Part shown: piece by piece, positions 46,249-55,271 of the stretch
How the letters are laid out: each line of letters begins with the position of its first letter
Numbering within the stretch: position 1 is the stretch's first letter
NCBI RefSeq assembly: GCF_013410065.1
Contig: NZ_JACCCW010000001.1
Coordinates: 62,001-126,000 of the forward strand
Direction of reading: 5' to 3'
DNA: 64,000 nucleotides
Source: Granulicella arctica
GTDB taxonomy: Bacteria; Acidobacteriota; Terriglobia; Terriglobales; Acidobacteriaceae
Made by a program: the position numbers and the translations under genes
Notes under the pieces: model-generated
What the model saw: only the letters and a program-made list of their open reading frames with translations
Told to the model about the DNA's origin: nothing
Database searches by the model: none

Positions 46249-46270
46249 CCCGCACGTTTGAGCAAAGAAA

Positions 46271-46597
46271 GTGCGTAAACTCCTGTCCATTCTGCTGTTG
46301 GCGATGTTCGCCCTCCTGCTGCCGGAGGAACGGAGTTCACCATTGCATGATGGAGATAGCGGAAAACGGCACTTCTTCGGGACCTCCTCATATCGGAGCA
46401 CCTGCTGAGAAGTGCCCTTATTATCCAACCGCAGTCACGGCAACGCATCCAAATCTTTTAGCTCAGAGTGTATCCGCTGCAGTCTACTTAGGCCTTATAG
46501 ACCACCCAGCCTGTATCACCCATCGGAGTCGAAGCGGCGCATCGTGCATGATCGCTCACGCCAGAAGCGCGGCCCTCCCACAGTGTCCCTCCTTTAA
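46271..46597 (+). pseudogene. Decayed second copy of the 43477-43860 Cys/His protein gene
   Basis: The start GTG CGT AAA reads RKLLSILLLAMFALLL, matching the signal peptide at 43477. In a different frame follow CRRNGVHHC and APAEKCPYYPTAVTATHP (compare CCRKNGKHHC and APVEKCPYCPRAVMPTHP), then ACITHRS. In a third frame come ESKRRIVHDRSRQKRGPP (compare ESKWRIARDRSRQKRGPP). Two frameshifts and a short deletion after the signal peptide show a dead tandem duplicate, now placed after the receptor. Confidence 0.85.
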
Positions 46598-46793
46598 AAA
46601 GCCGGAGCTATTTCGGCGTTCTCAGAACTGGCCGTATGATGATGTGCCGCTTTGCCGACTGTAACCACGATCGCAACAAGTCACACTTTTTACTCAGTAA
46701 GCCGCATTGACGATCAACGTTCCATTGCGTTCGACTTTACATGGACGAAGGAGCAATGGAGTCGCACAGTCGAGCCAGAAGTTTCCTGCACAT

Positions 46794-46830
46794 ACGCCGA
46801 AGCATCCAGGAAAGCTGGATGCTTCGGCGT
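46794..46830. terminator. Hairpin 1 downstream of the 47-50 kb gene
   Basis: ACGCCGAAGCATCC (46794-46807) and its exact complement (46817-46830). A 14-bp stem with no good T-run on either side. Confidence 0.55.
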
Positions 46831-46911
46831 GTTGTCCTCGCTTGTATGTGCAGGGCCGCCCAAAAATCGTTCCAATTATTCTGGCCTTGACAATATATGC
46901 CAATGAAAGGT

Positions 46912-46948
46912 TACTTACGCCTCGGCCCCTTCGACCGAGGCGTAAGTA
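46912..46948 (-). terminator. Hairpin 2 downstream of the 47-50 kb gene
   Basis: TACTTACGCCTCGG (46912-46925) and its exact complement (46935-46948). It lies about 105 bp beyond the stop of the minus-strand gene. With hairpin 1 it forms a double structure ending the minus-strand unit. Between 46,598 and 47,053 no gene is supported. Confidence 0.6.
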
Positions 46949-47053
46949 GCTTGCCGTCAATTAGGCGGTGCCACCTCCAGAGCCGTAGTCTCTAACGTCG
47001 CGACTGTCGCTATCAGAGGCATACTCACCGCTTGGGTGATCGGCGATGCTGAA

Positions 47054-49966
47054 CTACTGGTTCTGCGTCGTCGAGGCACTAGCGTTAGCCCCAGCGCCAC
47101 TCAGCGAGATTGTCTGCGGAGTGGTCGACAGGTCGGTGGTCAGCGAGAACGTCGATTTCTTCGTGCCTGCCGAGGTATTAAAGGTAAAGGTGATCGCACA
47201 GCTTGCATTGGCTGCCAGCGAGCTGCCGCAGGTTGTGGTGTAGGAGAAGTCTCCTGCCTGCCCTCCGGAGATTCCCATGCTCGAAATCTGCAAGGGTCCT
47301 GTACCGGAGTTAGAGAGCGTCACCGTGGAGGTCGCCTGCGAATGGACCGCTTGCGAGCCGAAGTTTACCGAAGAGGCGCTCAGGGTTGAGGTGGGCAGGT
47401 ACTGGAAGAGTGCGACTGCGCCACCTGCTGGTACCGAGACGCTGGTTGTGGTCGCCAGGTTGTAGGTGGTGCCGGAGACCAGGTCGGTGGCGATGTCGCC
47501 CGAGGTCTGCATATCGGGGGGCAGCGTCATGGTCGCCGCGTTCGATTGCCAGTTCAAGCCCACCAGGTAGCTGCCGTAACGTGCCACGTACAGTGTTCCG
47601 AACGAGCCCGAGGTATAGTTGCCGGAGGCTCCTGTAGCCGCGCTGGCCGGCATCTCGACGTTAGCGATGCGGTCCATCGTCGCGGTCGTGTCGTGCACCC
47701 GTGCCAGGTTATTGACGCACTCCTTCGAAGCGGAGGGGATGCCGCTGCTGTGCCACATGAGGGGACGCCAGTTGAGCACCATGGCCAGCTTCTCGCCGTT
47801 GTTCTGGATCGTGATGGTGCTGCCGGTGGGATCGGCCCACACGCCGTTGCCATGCGCCGTCTCGTTCAGGAACGTAACACCGCTGAGGTCCGACTCCGAG
47901 TTCACCATGTTGCACATCGTCACATAGTCCGTGTACCAGCGCAGGTAATTGTCCACCGTGCCGTCCCCGTTGTCCCCGAACGCCGGCATATTGTTCCACG
48001 CTCCGGTAGCCTCCATCGATTGGATAATGCCGTTCGCCTGTTCCAGGTAGAACGCGTGAATCGCATAGGGATCGTTGAACTCGGCCGAGGCGATATAGAA
48101 CGTTCCCGCGTTGATCTCTCCGAGATTAAGATTCTTGCGGAAGGTGAGCGTCTCCTCCTCACGCAGCGTGTTCGCGTAGCCCGAGCCAGAGGTTGTCAAC
48201 GAAGGATAGATGAAGTTAGAAAACGCATGGACCGTATTGAGTGCCACATCGCGCACCGGATGCGAGCTGGACGTCTCGATCCCATTGTCGTTCAGGATCT
48301 TTGCCAGCTTCACCAGATAGTTGGCACCATCCCATCCATAACTGCCGTCGTAGCTGCCGTTGCCGGTGCCGTGGAACTCGAGGCTCAGTCCTCCGTCGCT
48401 GACCCACACGCCGCCATACTGGTTGGTCGTAAGCCCCGCGACCACGTTCAGGTAGTTGCTGTACATGGCGGCGTTGCTCTGTGCCAGGCTGGTCCCGTAG
48501 ATCTTATCCAGCGCCCGCAGAGCCAGGTTCGCGTAGACATACGCTATGGCCTGGAGTTGGTCCGTGTTCGGAGAGTGTCCATGACCGCTCGCGCTGGTCA
48601 GGAAGTTGATGTGGTTGACCAGCATCGTCTGGTAGGCCTGGTAGCGCAGGACCCCCGGCTCGAGCGAGCTGCTGATCGGCTGGTTGAGCGCAGCAAGGAA
48701 GGAGGAATCGTTCTGCATCAGTGTGATCGTCGAACCAAGGGACCATGTACCTGCGCCTTCGAGCACACTGCACGGTGCATTGGTGCGCCCATAAGGATTG
48801 GACGAGGAGGCCGAGGTCGCGCCCACACCGGCCCACGCCGTCATGCCGCCCCAGCAGCCGTTCAGCGACTGCATATAGGAGTAGGCATCGAGTGCGGCGA
48901 CGATCGCCTGTTCCGTCGTGCTGTTCTGATAGAAGCTGCTCAGGAGGTTCGGCGTGGCATAGGCGTATGCCAGCGAGTCAAGCCGATTCATCGGAGCATT
49001 GTTGCTGACGCTGGTGTCCACGGCCGCGTTGTTCAGCCACTGCGCGGTGGTGTAGCTGTCGGTGGGATGCTTGTAGGTGTCGAAGTAGCCGATGATCTGT
49101 ACCGGTACCGTGCCCGCGTTCACCGCCGCCGTCCAGGACGAGCCATACACCTGGTATTTCTCCTCCATGTTCAGGTAGCTCGTCATGCTTTTCTGGATCG
49201 CCGAGAAGTACGCGCTGTTGTAGGTCGCCGGCGTGGCTGCTGCCGCGCTCGGAGCCGAGCCCTGCGGGTCGGTCGAAGCTACCGTCAGGTAGGGATCGGT
49301 GTGGGTGAACGCCGCGTAGATCGGCCGCGAGGTCGCGCCGGCGGGCAGGTCCGTCGTAGCCGTGCTGGGATCCAGGTAGTAGTTGTACGCCTGAGCCGCA
49401 TTGAGCGTTAGGGTCACCGTGCTGTTCCCTTGCGTCATCGCCATCGGAATCGCGATCGTCTCATACACGAACCGGCCCGGCAGGACCGGCGTGTTGTACT
49501 TCTGAAAGTCGATCTCCGGCTGACTGGTGGAGTAGTAGTTGCTCACCAGATAGCCCTGTTCTGGCGTGTAGAGGTAGATTACGTTGAGGATCGTGTCCGA
49601 TCCCCAGACCTGAATCGTCAGGTAGTTCTGTACGCTCGGGCTGCACGCCATCGTGAACGTCAGCACCTCGTTGTCCGCAGGGTTCCCGACGTTCGCCGCA
49701 GTGGCCGAAGGCGCGATCTCGCGATAGGTCAAGCCCAGCGCGCCACTGCCGGTGGGTTGGCTCATGTTCACGAAACTGTGGCTGCTCTCCGAGTACGCGT
49801 CATGGCCGGTATCGCCAAAATTGATCCGGTCCAACGCATTCGAACTGCTAAAGATCGTCTGAGCTCGAAGGGATCCCCCTGCAAGGAAAAGCATCAACAA
49901 GATCCAGGAAAAGGAACAACAAGAATAACGGTTATGTTTGGATGCAGCGGTTTGCTTTATAGACAT
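47054..49966 (-). CDS. Large secreted protein with C-terminal Ig-like (choice-of-anchor D) domain
   Basis: 970 residues from ATG 49966, set by GGAGG six bases upstream. A signal peptide (CSFSWILLMLFLAGGSLRAQ) leads to a beta-rich N-part (about 40-230), then a central part of about 600 residues rich in Trp, Tyr and Asn (GGVWVSDGGLSLEFHGTG, SYDGSYGWDGANYLVKLAKIL, FGDNGDGTVDNYLRWYTDYV). The C-terminal 100 residues are an ASPM/choice-of-anchor-D-like Ig domain (VNFGSQAVHSQATSTVTLSN, FSYTTTCGSSLAANASCAI). The aromatic-rich middle hints at a polysaccharide-acting fold, but no catalytic motif is recognised. It lies last after a two-component/porin/cupredoxin operon. Confidence 0.85.
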   Translation of the reverse strand: MSIKQTAASKHNRYSCCSFSWILLMLFLAGGSLRAQTIFSSSNALDRINFGDTGHDAYSESSHSFVNMSQPTGSGALGLTYREIAPSATAANVGNPADNEVLTFTMACSPSVQNYLTIQVWGSDTILNVIYLYTPEQGYLVSNYYSTSQPEIDFQKYNTPVLPGRFVYETIAIPMAMTQGNSTVTLTLNAAQAYNYYLDPSTATTDLPAGATSRPIYAAFTHTDPYLTVASTDPQGSAPSAAAATPATYNSAYFSAIQKSMTSYLNMEEKYQVYGSSWTAAVNAGTVPVQIIGYFDTYKHPTDSYTTAQWLNNAAVDTSVSNNAPMNRLDSLAYAYATPNLLSSFYQNSTTEQAIVAALDAYSYMQSLNGCWGGMTAWAGVGATSASSSNPYGRTNAPCSVLEGAGTWSLGSTITLMQNDSSFLAALNQPISSSLEPGVLRYQAYQTMLVNHINFLTSASGHGHSPNTDQLQAIAYVYANLALRALDKIYGTSLAQSNAAMYSNYLNVVAGLTTNQYGGVWVSDGGLSLEFHGTGNGSYDGSYGWDGANYLVKLAKILNDNGIETSSSHPVRDVALNTVHAFSNFIYPSLTTSGSGYANTLREEETLTFRKNLNLGEINAGTFYIASAEFNDPYAIHAFYLEQANGIIQSMEATGAWNNMPAFGDNGDGTVDNYLRWYTDYVTMCNMVNSESDLSGVTFLNETAHGNGVWADPTGSTITIQNNGEKLAMVLNWRPLMWHSSGIPSASKECVNNLARVHDTTATMDRIANVEMPASAATGASGNYTSGSFGTLYVARYGSYLVGLNWQSNAATMTLPPDMQTSGDIATDLVSGTTYNLATTTSVSVPAGGAVALFQYLPTSTLSASSVNFGSQAVHSQATSTVTLSNSGTGPLQISSMGISGGQAGDFSYTTTCGSSLAANASCAITFTFNTSAGTKKSTFSLTTDLSTTPQTISLSGAGANASASTTQNQ

Positions 49967-50053
49967 GTAAATCCTCCAGAGCATTTTGCCAGGGGAGGAA
50001 ACAATGGCTATTAGCTCAACTCTCAACTTAGAGGCGGCATTGTGGGGAATTGT
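49967..50053 (-). promoter_or_regulatory. Conserved leader A upstream of the 47-50 kb secreted protein
   Basis: 87 bases directly before the ATG. On the minus strand it contains ACAATTCCCCAC, TCTAAGTTGAGAGTTGAGC, AGCCA, a loop, TGGC, GCTC and GGAGGA, in that order. The same order and near-identical spacing occur at 56955-57039. The GAGC/GCTC and GCCA/TGGC pairs can form a two-part stem-loop ending one base before the Shine-Dalgarno. It could be a cis-acting RNA or a shared promoter-operator. Confidence 0.65.
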
Positions 50054-50077
50054 CACTGAGATGTAATTTGTTGCGCC

Positions 50078-50833
50078 TTAGTAAGGCGCTCCTTCCGGGT
50101 GCTGTGAGTAGGGTTTTCCGAACTTGTCAGTGTGCATCTGCCTGGGTTGCAGAACGATATTTACGACTCCGGCATCATAGTTATCGGCACCAATCGTGAT
50201 GCGCCGCGAGGCCTTCTCGATACTGGCAGCCGTTGCGTCCTCTGCCCACACTTTGAGTAGGTAGTCTCCTGGTGGGACTTGACGCAGTTGCACGGATTCC
50301 TGGTTTGCGACGACAAAGTAGGGCGTCGCTACCGAGACGATAACGGCGCCCATATCCGGATGAATGTTGCAGAAGATGTACGAGATGCCTTCGCGCGTGA
50401 AGGGGAATGAGTGTGAGTTCCCTATCTCATAGAGACCGAGATCGAAGCGGCGACCGTTGAAAAGCGAAAAGACATTGTGGAAGAACGGATCGCGGTTGGG
50501 GAAGGCAACGACGCTTCCTGTAGGGACGACTAGCAGATGTGGCTGAAACATCTTGTCCTTTTGAACCATCTGGAAGCTCTTGCCGGTTCCGGGCTTGAGG
50601 CTCAGATCTGCCTGCCCGCCCGCTCCGATGGGAGAGAGCCAGACAACGACGGGTGAGTTCGTGGAGGGGACGAGCCGCTTGCCAGTGGTCGACCTCACTG
50701 CGAGGTGGACGGTAATATCGGCGTCCGTCTGAGCGGGCGCGACATGAATAAGGATGGCGCCTAACAGCAAAACGAGGAGTAGTGACTCAGCGCATCGGCA
50801 AACGATATGCGCTCTTCGAAATACGGGTAGCAT
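50078..50833 (-). CDS. Exported cupredoxin-like blue copper protein
   Basis: 251 residues with a signal peptide (SLLLVLLLGAILIHVAPAQ). A plastocyanin-type domain at about 95-170 has the full type-1 copper ligand set H119 (PFFHNVF), C155, H158 and M161 (FCNIHPDMGAV). A carboxypeptidase-regulatory-like domain follows (VQLRQVPPGDYLLKVWAED). A periplasmic electron-transfer or copper-binding role is expected. It lies 17 bp downstream of the porin gene, in the same operon. Its stop codon is inside a GCGCCT/AGGCGC hairpin. Confidence 0.88.
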   Translation of the reverse strand: MLPVFRRAHIVCRCAESLLLVLLLGAILIHVAPAQTDADITVHLAVRSTTGKRLVPSTNSPVVVWLSPIGAGGQADLSLKPGTGKSFQMVQKDKMFQPHLLVVPTGSVVAFPNRDPFFHNVFSLFNGRRFDLGLYEIGNSHSFPFTREGISYIFCNIHPDMGAVIVSVATPYFVVANQESVQLRQVPPGDYLLKVWAEDATAASIEKASRRITIGADNYDAGVVNIVLQPRQMHTDKFGKPYSQHPEGAPY

Positions 50834-50850
50834 GATCGGTCCCTCCCAAG

Positions 50851-52413
50851 CTAGAACTGATACCCGAACGTAAGGGTGTAGATGTTGGCCCTATTGGAGC
50901 CAGCAGAGGTGAGCCAGCTTTGGAGGCGGCGGTATTCAGGCGAAACGATGATGGACGACCATGGGCGGAAGATAACATTGCCGACGATGGTTCGGTTGCG
51001 TGCGTATCCGAAGAGCGGGTCCGTGGTGATACTGGATAGCGGGACAGAGCTGCGAATTTCATTACCTGAAGCCGAATCTTGGCCGATGGAAGCGTTGGCA
51101 TTGAGTATCGATGAAAACCTGTGGCTCCACTGTAGCCAGCCACCTTCTGCGTCAAGCGCACGAAGATAAGTCGCCGCGCTATTGGGGAAGTTGTATGTTA
51201 CGACGTTGCGATAGGCGCCGCCACCGAGATCTCCAAGGCCACGGCCACGGTAAAGTTCGCCGGAGAGATGCCATCGATCGCCAAACGGAACGCGCCAATC
51301 TGCCGTCGTTGCCCAGGTATCCACCTGCTGGTTGCCCGTGTAGTCTTGCCTTCCATATAAACCACCGACGCCGAGTTCGAAGCGATGGTTCTCTCTACCA
51401 GAGCTGAAAGACAAGCGCGTCTCATAGCTGGGCCAACCAGAAGCTTCGCCCACACCGTTAGCCACATTCGTAACGATGTTGGCCACATTCAGCGTCTGCG
51501 GGTCAAGCAGGCCCAACTGAAAGGAGAGGTTTCGGTCCTTCCCTCGCAAGGCGACGGAGTGCTTCCAAGCGAACTGAGGTGCCCATGTCCAGAGATTCCC
51601 TGACCAAGCCAGCGAAGGCAGGGCCACGGTGGCAAACGACTCCGGCGAGAGCGGCGAGATAAGCGGCGTGTCGTAGCTCGCTTCGAGTGTGTCGTGCGCC
51701 CACGCGGCTGTAATCGCTGCCGTGCGCAGCCGAACGATCCCTGCGGGCCCACTGGCTGCTGAGCTGGTGATCCCGCCGAAGAAGTCCATGCTGACGCGGG
51801 CGCTTGTCTGCGCACCACCCAGCACAGGTCCGGTTCCTTCCAGGCCGAGGATCGTTTGGCGCAGGCTTGCCCCGGTGCTGGTATTGCCGCTGGGAATGGG
51901 ATCGAGAGGGGTGTTGGGAATGAGAGCGGCGCTAGGCAGATCAATCTGATCGACAGTGCCCCGATTGACAAACGCGTTGAACAGCACCAAGCCCGTAAGG
52001 CGAACCGGCAGTCGCGAAGAGCTTTCGACTTTGGTCTGTTGCTGCTGGGCCGCAGCGGACTTAAGGACGTCTAGGTCTTCGGAGACCTCCTCGGTTACTT
52101 CTGCTGCTGTAGGAATGGGTTGTGGCATAGTTGCCGGGCTGGTTGGAGACGGGGTTTCTTTTGCGGCTAACTGCGCATGCAGACGGTCGATCTCGGCCTG
52201 CATCCGCTGAATCTGCTGGAGTGACTGCTCCACTTGTTGTTGTGTAGCGCGCAGGGAGGTCGCGAGATCTTCCAACTGCCGAGCGACCGGAGACTCTATG
52301 GTCGTTCCTGTTTGCGCCTGCGCGACAAGCGTCAGGAAGAAACATAAGACTGATGTCATCAGTATCTTTGAAAAAGAGAGAGGATTATGTTGCGTTTTGG
52401 GGACGAGGGTCAT
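50851..52413 (-). CDS. Outer-membrane porin-like protein with N-terminal coiled coil
   Basis: 520 residues with a signal peptide (FSKILMTSVLCFFLTLVAQAQ). A coiled coil at about 45-85 (LATSLRATQQQVEQSLQQIQRMQAEIDRLHAQL) is followed by a Pro/Gln-rich linker and a 16-18-strand barrel-like region. It ends NIYTLTFGYQF with the terminal Phe. The arrangement resembles DcaP-like trimeric porins. Its start overlaps the histidine-kinase stop (ATGA), so translation is coupled. The regulator pair upstream probably controls it. Confidence 0.8.
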   Translation of the reverse strand: MTLVPKTQHNPLSFSKILMTSVLCFFLTLVAQAQTGTTIESPVARQLEDLATSLRATQQQVEQSLQQIQRMQAEIDRLHAQLAAKETPSPTSPATMPQPIPTAAEVTEEVSEDLDVLKSAAAQQQQTKVESSSRLPVRLTGLVLFNAFVNRGTVDQIDLPSAALIPNTPLDPIPSGNTSTGASLRQTILGLEGTGPVLGGAQTSARVSMDFFGGITSSAASGPAGIVRLRTAAITAAWAHDTLEASYDTPLISPLSPESFATVALPSLAWSGNLWTWAPQFAWKHSVALRGKDRNLSFQLGLLDPQTLNVANIVTNVANGVGEASGWPSYETRLSFSSGRENHRFELGVGGLYGRQDYTGNQQVDTWATTADWRVPFGDRWHLSGELYRGRGLGDLGGGAYRNVVTYNFPNSAATYLRALDAEGGWLQWSHRFSSILNANASIGQDSASGNEIRSSVPLSSITTDPLFGYARNRTIVGNVIFRPWSSIIVSPEYRRLQSWLTSAGSNRANIYTLTFGYQF

Positions 52414-54245
52414 GGTGTCACTCCCAGAGTGCCTTCCTTAGCAACAGCGAGATCTGCCGCCGGTTCCAATGGAATCAGCAGGAAAAACTCTGTCTGCCAA
52501 ACAGCAGCCTCGTCTTCGAGGCGCCGCATTCCAGCACTTCCTCCATGTGCTTCTGCGATGCGCTTCACCAGCGCTAACCCAAGGCCAGTGCCGCTTTCCT
52601 TGCCAGCGCTGACAAACGGCTCAAAGAGCCGAGGCGCAATATTATTACACACACCTTCACCGTTGTCGCGGATGCGGATGGAGACGAAGGCTTTTCCCAA
52701 CAAGTCAACTTCCTGTTGCATCGTGACGCTGACTGATGGCGGGAAAGAAGAGCAACGGGCTGCCTGACAAGCGTTCAAAAGCAGGTTATAAACCGCGCGC
52801 TGGAGCTCCTTGCCGTCGATCCATCCTGTAAATTCTTCCAGTTTGGCGGCGTCGAGAGAAACTCCGTCTGCATCGGGATGCGGCCTAATCATCGCCACCG
52901 CGCGGCGGACCGCAGCTGTGATGGAGTCCGGTACAAGCTGCACGGCAATCCCTGTGCGGCTGAAGGTAAGGATGGCATCGAGTAGTCCATTCATACCCCT
53001 GGCTGCTTCTGTAATCTCGGTGAGTAGCTCTTCACGCTCCTGTTCGGATAGCGTGCTTGAAGAGAGAAACTCCGCATTTGCATAGATAGGCGAAAGGTAA
53101 TGGCGCAGATCGTGCGAGATGGAGCTGGCCATGCGACCGATAGTGGCTTGGCGTTCTCCCTCAATCAGCTTTGTCTGACTGGAGAGTACCTGGTCATGCA
53201 TCTTCTCGAAGGCCTCCCCCAATTCACGCAACTCCAGGAGACCCGTTGCAGGCACGGCGGCGATTGCTTCACCACGTCCCATCTGCCGCGTGCTATGCAG
53301 CAGGGCTCCGAGCGGTCGAGTGACCGTTCCCGCCAACGTGAATGCTATCCCGCTACCAATCAACAGAAACAACGCTCCAATTAACACGATGCCACCATTG
53401 AGTTCTCGTAGAAGCGCTGTCTTCTCTTTGTTGGACTGCAAGAGGACGAGATACACCGATGGCGTTGCCTTCTGTTGCTCCTGTAGCAGAAAGGATGTGA
53501 CCCAATAGCCCTCGCGGCCTAAGGTCAAAGCGTGCGTCTGGGAGGCCTGTGTGAGGCTGGCTACGATGCTGGGCACCAAGTCCCCCACTTGTGCAGCATT
53601 CAATGAAGAGGCTATAACTCGGTTTGAGGTGGCGAATACCACCTGCCCAGTGGGTGAACCCCTGATCATCTCGGCCCAATGATCGTTCAACTCATACCCG
53701 TTACTGATATAACCCAGCACACGGCGCTGCTCCCCAGAAGAGAAGGAGATCGGCTCGCTGGCAGCCTCAAAGAGACGCCCCGAGATAAAAAGAAGAGTCG
53801 TTCGGTAGGGGGTATCGCGGGATCGGGCCAATGCTTGAGCGCAATCTTCGGGGGCGATTGGGCGGCCATTGGAATAGACCGCTAGAAGGGTCCCATCTGG
53901 CCGCATGAGGGCAAAGAGATCGCTGCCACTTGTACGCCAGAAGGTCTTCCCCGCATCTGCGATGGTCGGCTGATCATTGGTGGTCATCAGTGCCTTGAGA
54001 CTGGGCAACTCCGAGAGCAGCGCAGTCTGGCGTAGCAGCAGGTCTTGCTGTTGCCGTTCGAGTGCCCGAAAGGTATCGCGCGAATGGACCATCTCAGCCA
54101 GTGAGGTGCGCTCGACCTGGTGGTTGACCGTGAAAACAACCAACAGCAGGAAGAGCAATGTCATTGTGATAACCAGGGTCAACAAGACGAAGAACAGGCT
54201 CTGCCGTATACCCAGTCTTCCGCGCCTCATCTCGCTCCTATCCAT
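52410..54245 (-). CDS. Membrane sensor histidine kinase
   Basis: 611 residues. Two membrane helices (LFFVLLTLVITMTLLFLLLVVF and GIVLIGALFLLIGSGIAFTLAG) enclose a periplasmic sensor domain of about 230 residues. A HAMP domain, a HisKA domain with the phospho-His in SSISHDLRHYLSPI, and a HATPase domain follow (N box YNLLLNACQAA, G1 IRDNGEGVC, G2 GTGLGLALVKRI). It lies 23 bp downstream of the response-regulator gene and overlaps the porin gene by 4 bp. The signal is unknown. Confidence 0.95.
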   Translation of the reverse strand: MDRSEMRRGRLGIRQSLFFVLLTLVITMTLLFLLLVVFTVNHQVERTSLAEMVHSRDTFRALERQQQDLLLRQTALLSELPSLKALMTTNDQPTIADAGKTFWRTSGSDLFALMRPDGTLLAVYSNGRPIAPEDCAQALARSRDTPYRTTLLFISGRLFEAASEPISFSSGEQRRVLGYISNGYELNDHWAEMIRGSPTGQVVFATSNRVIASSLNAAQVGDLVPSIVASLTQASQTHALTLGREGYWVTSFLLQEQQKATPSVYLVLLQSNKEKTALLRELNGGIVLIGALFLLIGSGIAFTLAGTVTRPLGALLHSTRQMGRGEAIAAVPATGLLELRELGEAFEKMHDQVLSSQTKLIEGERQATIGRMASSISHDLRHYLSPIYANAEFLSSSTLSEQEREELLTEITEAARGMNGLLDAILTFSRTGIAVQLVPDSITAAVRRAVAMIRPHPDADGVSLDAAKLEEFTGWIDGKELQRAVYNLLLNACQAARCSSFPPSVSVTMQQEVDLLGKAFVSIRIRDNGEGVCNNIAPRLFEPFVSAGKESGTGLGLALVKRIAEAHGGSAGMRRLEDEAAVWQTEFFLLIPLEPAADLAVAKEGTLGVTP

Positions 54246-54268
54246 AATTGACGAAAATCTCCCAGGGC

Positions 54269-54967
54269 CTACCCTTCAGGAACAAATTTATAGCCCGCTC
54301 CGTGAATCGTCCTCAAGTAACGAGGTTCGGTCGGATTTGGTTCCAGCTTTTGACGCAGCTTCAGGATTTGATTGTCCACCGTTCTCGTTGTCGGATAGGA
54401 CTCATAACCCCACACCTCGGTCAATAGCTGTTGCCGTGAAATGACTCGCATGGGGTTCTCCAAGAGATACCGTAGCAGCTTGAACTCCTGGGCCGTGAGA
54501 GTTACTGGTCTTCCTCCCCGCATTACTTCCATTTGCTCCACATCTACGCTGACGTCTCCAAAGCCTTTGAGGAAGGTGGGTTTTGTACTCATGGCATTCA
54601 TACGACTGCATCGACGAATCGCAGCCTGTACCCGTGCCAGCAACTCCCGTGGGCTGAAGGGCTTGGTCATGTAATCGTCTGCTCCAAGTTCCAGCAACAA
54701 TACCTTATCCGCCACCTCGCTTACCGCACTCAAAATGACAACAGGCAAATTCGGCTGCTGCTCTTTAATACTGCGGCATATCTCGCGCCCTGAGATCTTG
54801 GGCAACATCAGGTCGAGCACGACGGCTTCCACTCCAGGCTCACGTGTAGCTTCTTTTGCTGTAGTACCGTCGTGGAGTATATGAACTTCATAATGCTCTC
54901 CTTCAAATAGACGGGTCAGTGTCTTTTGGATACGTACGTCGTCTTCGATCACAACAATAATGCCCAT
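54269..54967 (-). CDS. OmpR/PhoB-family response regulator
   Basis: 232 residues from ATG 54967. Receiver domain with D9-D10 (IEDD) and the phospho-acceptor Asp52 in VVLDLMLP, with the Lys in ADDYMTKPF. A C-terminal winged helix follows (RVISRQQLLTEVWGYESYPTTRTVDNQILKLRQKLE, YLRTIHGAGYKFV). It heads the operon that continues with the histidine kinase, porin and cupredoxin, which are its likely targets. Confidence 0.96.
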   Translation of the reverse strand: MGIIVVIEDDVRIQKTLTRLFEGEHYEVHILHDGTTAKEATREPGVEAVVLDLMLPKISGREICRSIKEQQPNLPVVILSAVSEVADKVLLLELGADDYMTKPFSPRELLARVQAAIRRCSRMNAMSTKPTFLKGFGDVSVDVEQMEVMRGGRPVTLTAQEFKLLRYLLENPMRVISRQQLLTEVWGYESYPTTRTVDNQILKLRQKLEPNPTEPRYLRTIHGAGYKFVPEG

Positions 54968-55166
54968 AGCCAATTATTATCAGGCATTCTGAGTCGGTTC
55001 GCTATTTGCGCGAGAGCAGGCTAACTGGCGATCAGCCGGGGTGCAAGTGCTGCATGGTTAAGATTTAAACCGTTACTTCGAAGGCGCTAAAGAGGGTACC
55101 GAAACCGATTTTTGGATGGCGATGAGTACTGTTCATAGTCATACTTTCAATAGATTACGGCGAAAC

Positions 55167-55216
55167 AAGTGCTCCTGAAGCAGCCATTATTCATTTCTGC
55201 GGCTTCAGGAGCACTT
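55167..55216 (-). terminator. Long-stem terminator after the TIGR03118-type gene
   Basis: AAGTGCTCCTGAAGC (55167-55181) pairs with the exact complement at 55202-55216 over a 20-base loop. It lies 56 bp after the minus-strand stop. Between 54,968 and 55,166 (200 bp) nothing else was recognised. Confidence 0.75.
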
Positions 55217-55271
55217 TTGAAGGTTGTGAAGCACACTATAGTTGATGTCAGTAATGCTTTACACGATGAGG

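Noticed and set aside
47546..49411. Open plus-strand frame of 621 codons
   Set aside because: Antisense to the large secreted protein, extremely Arg/His/Val-rich, no motif or ribosome-binding site; the minus strand has a clear signal peptide and Ig-like domain.
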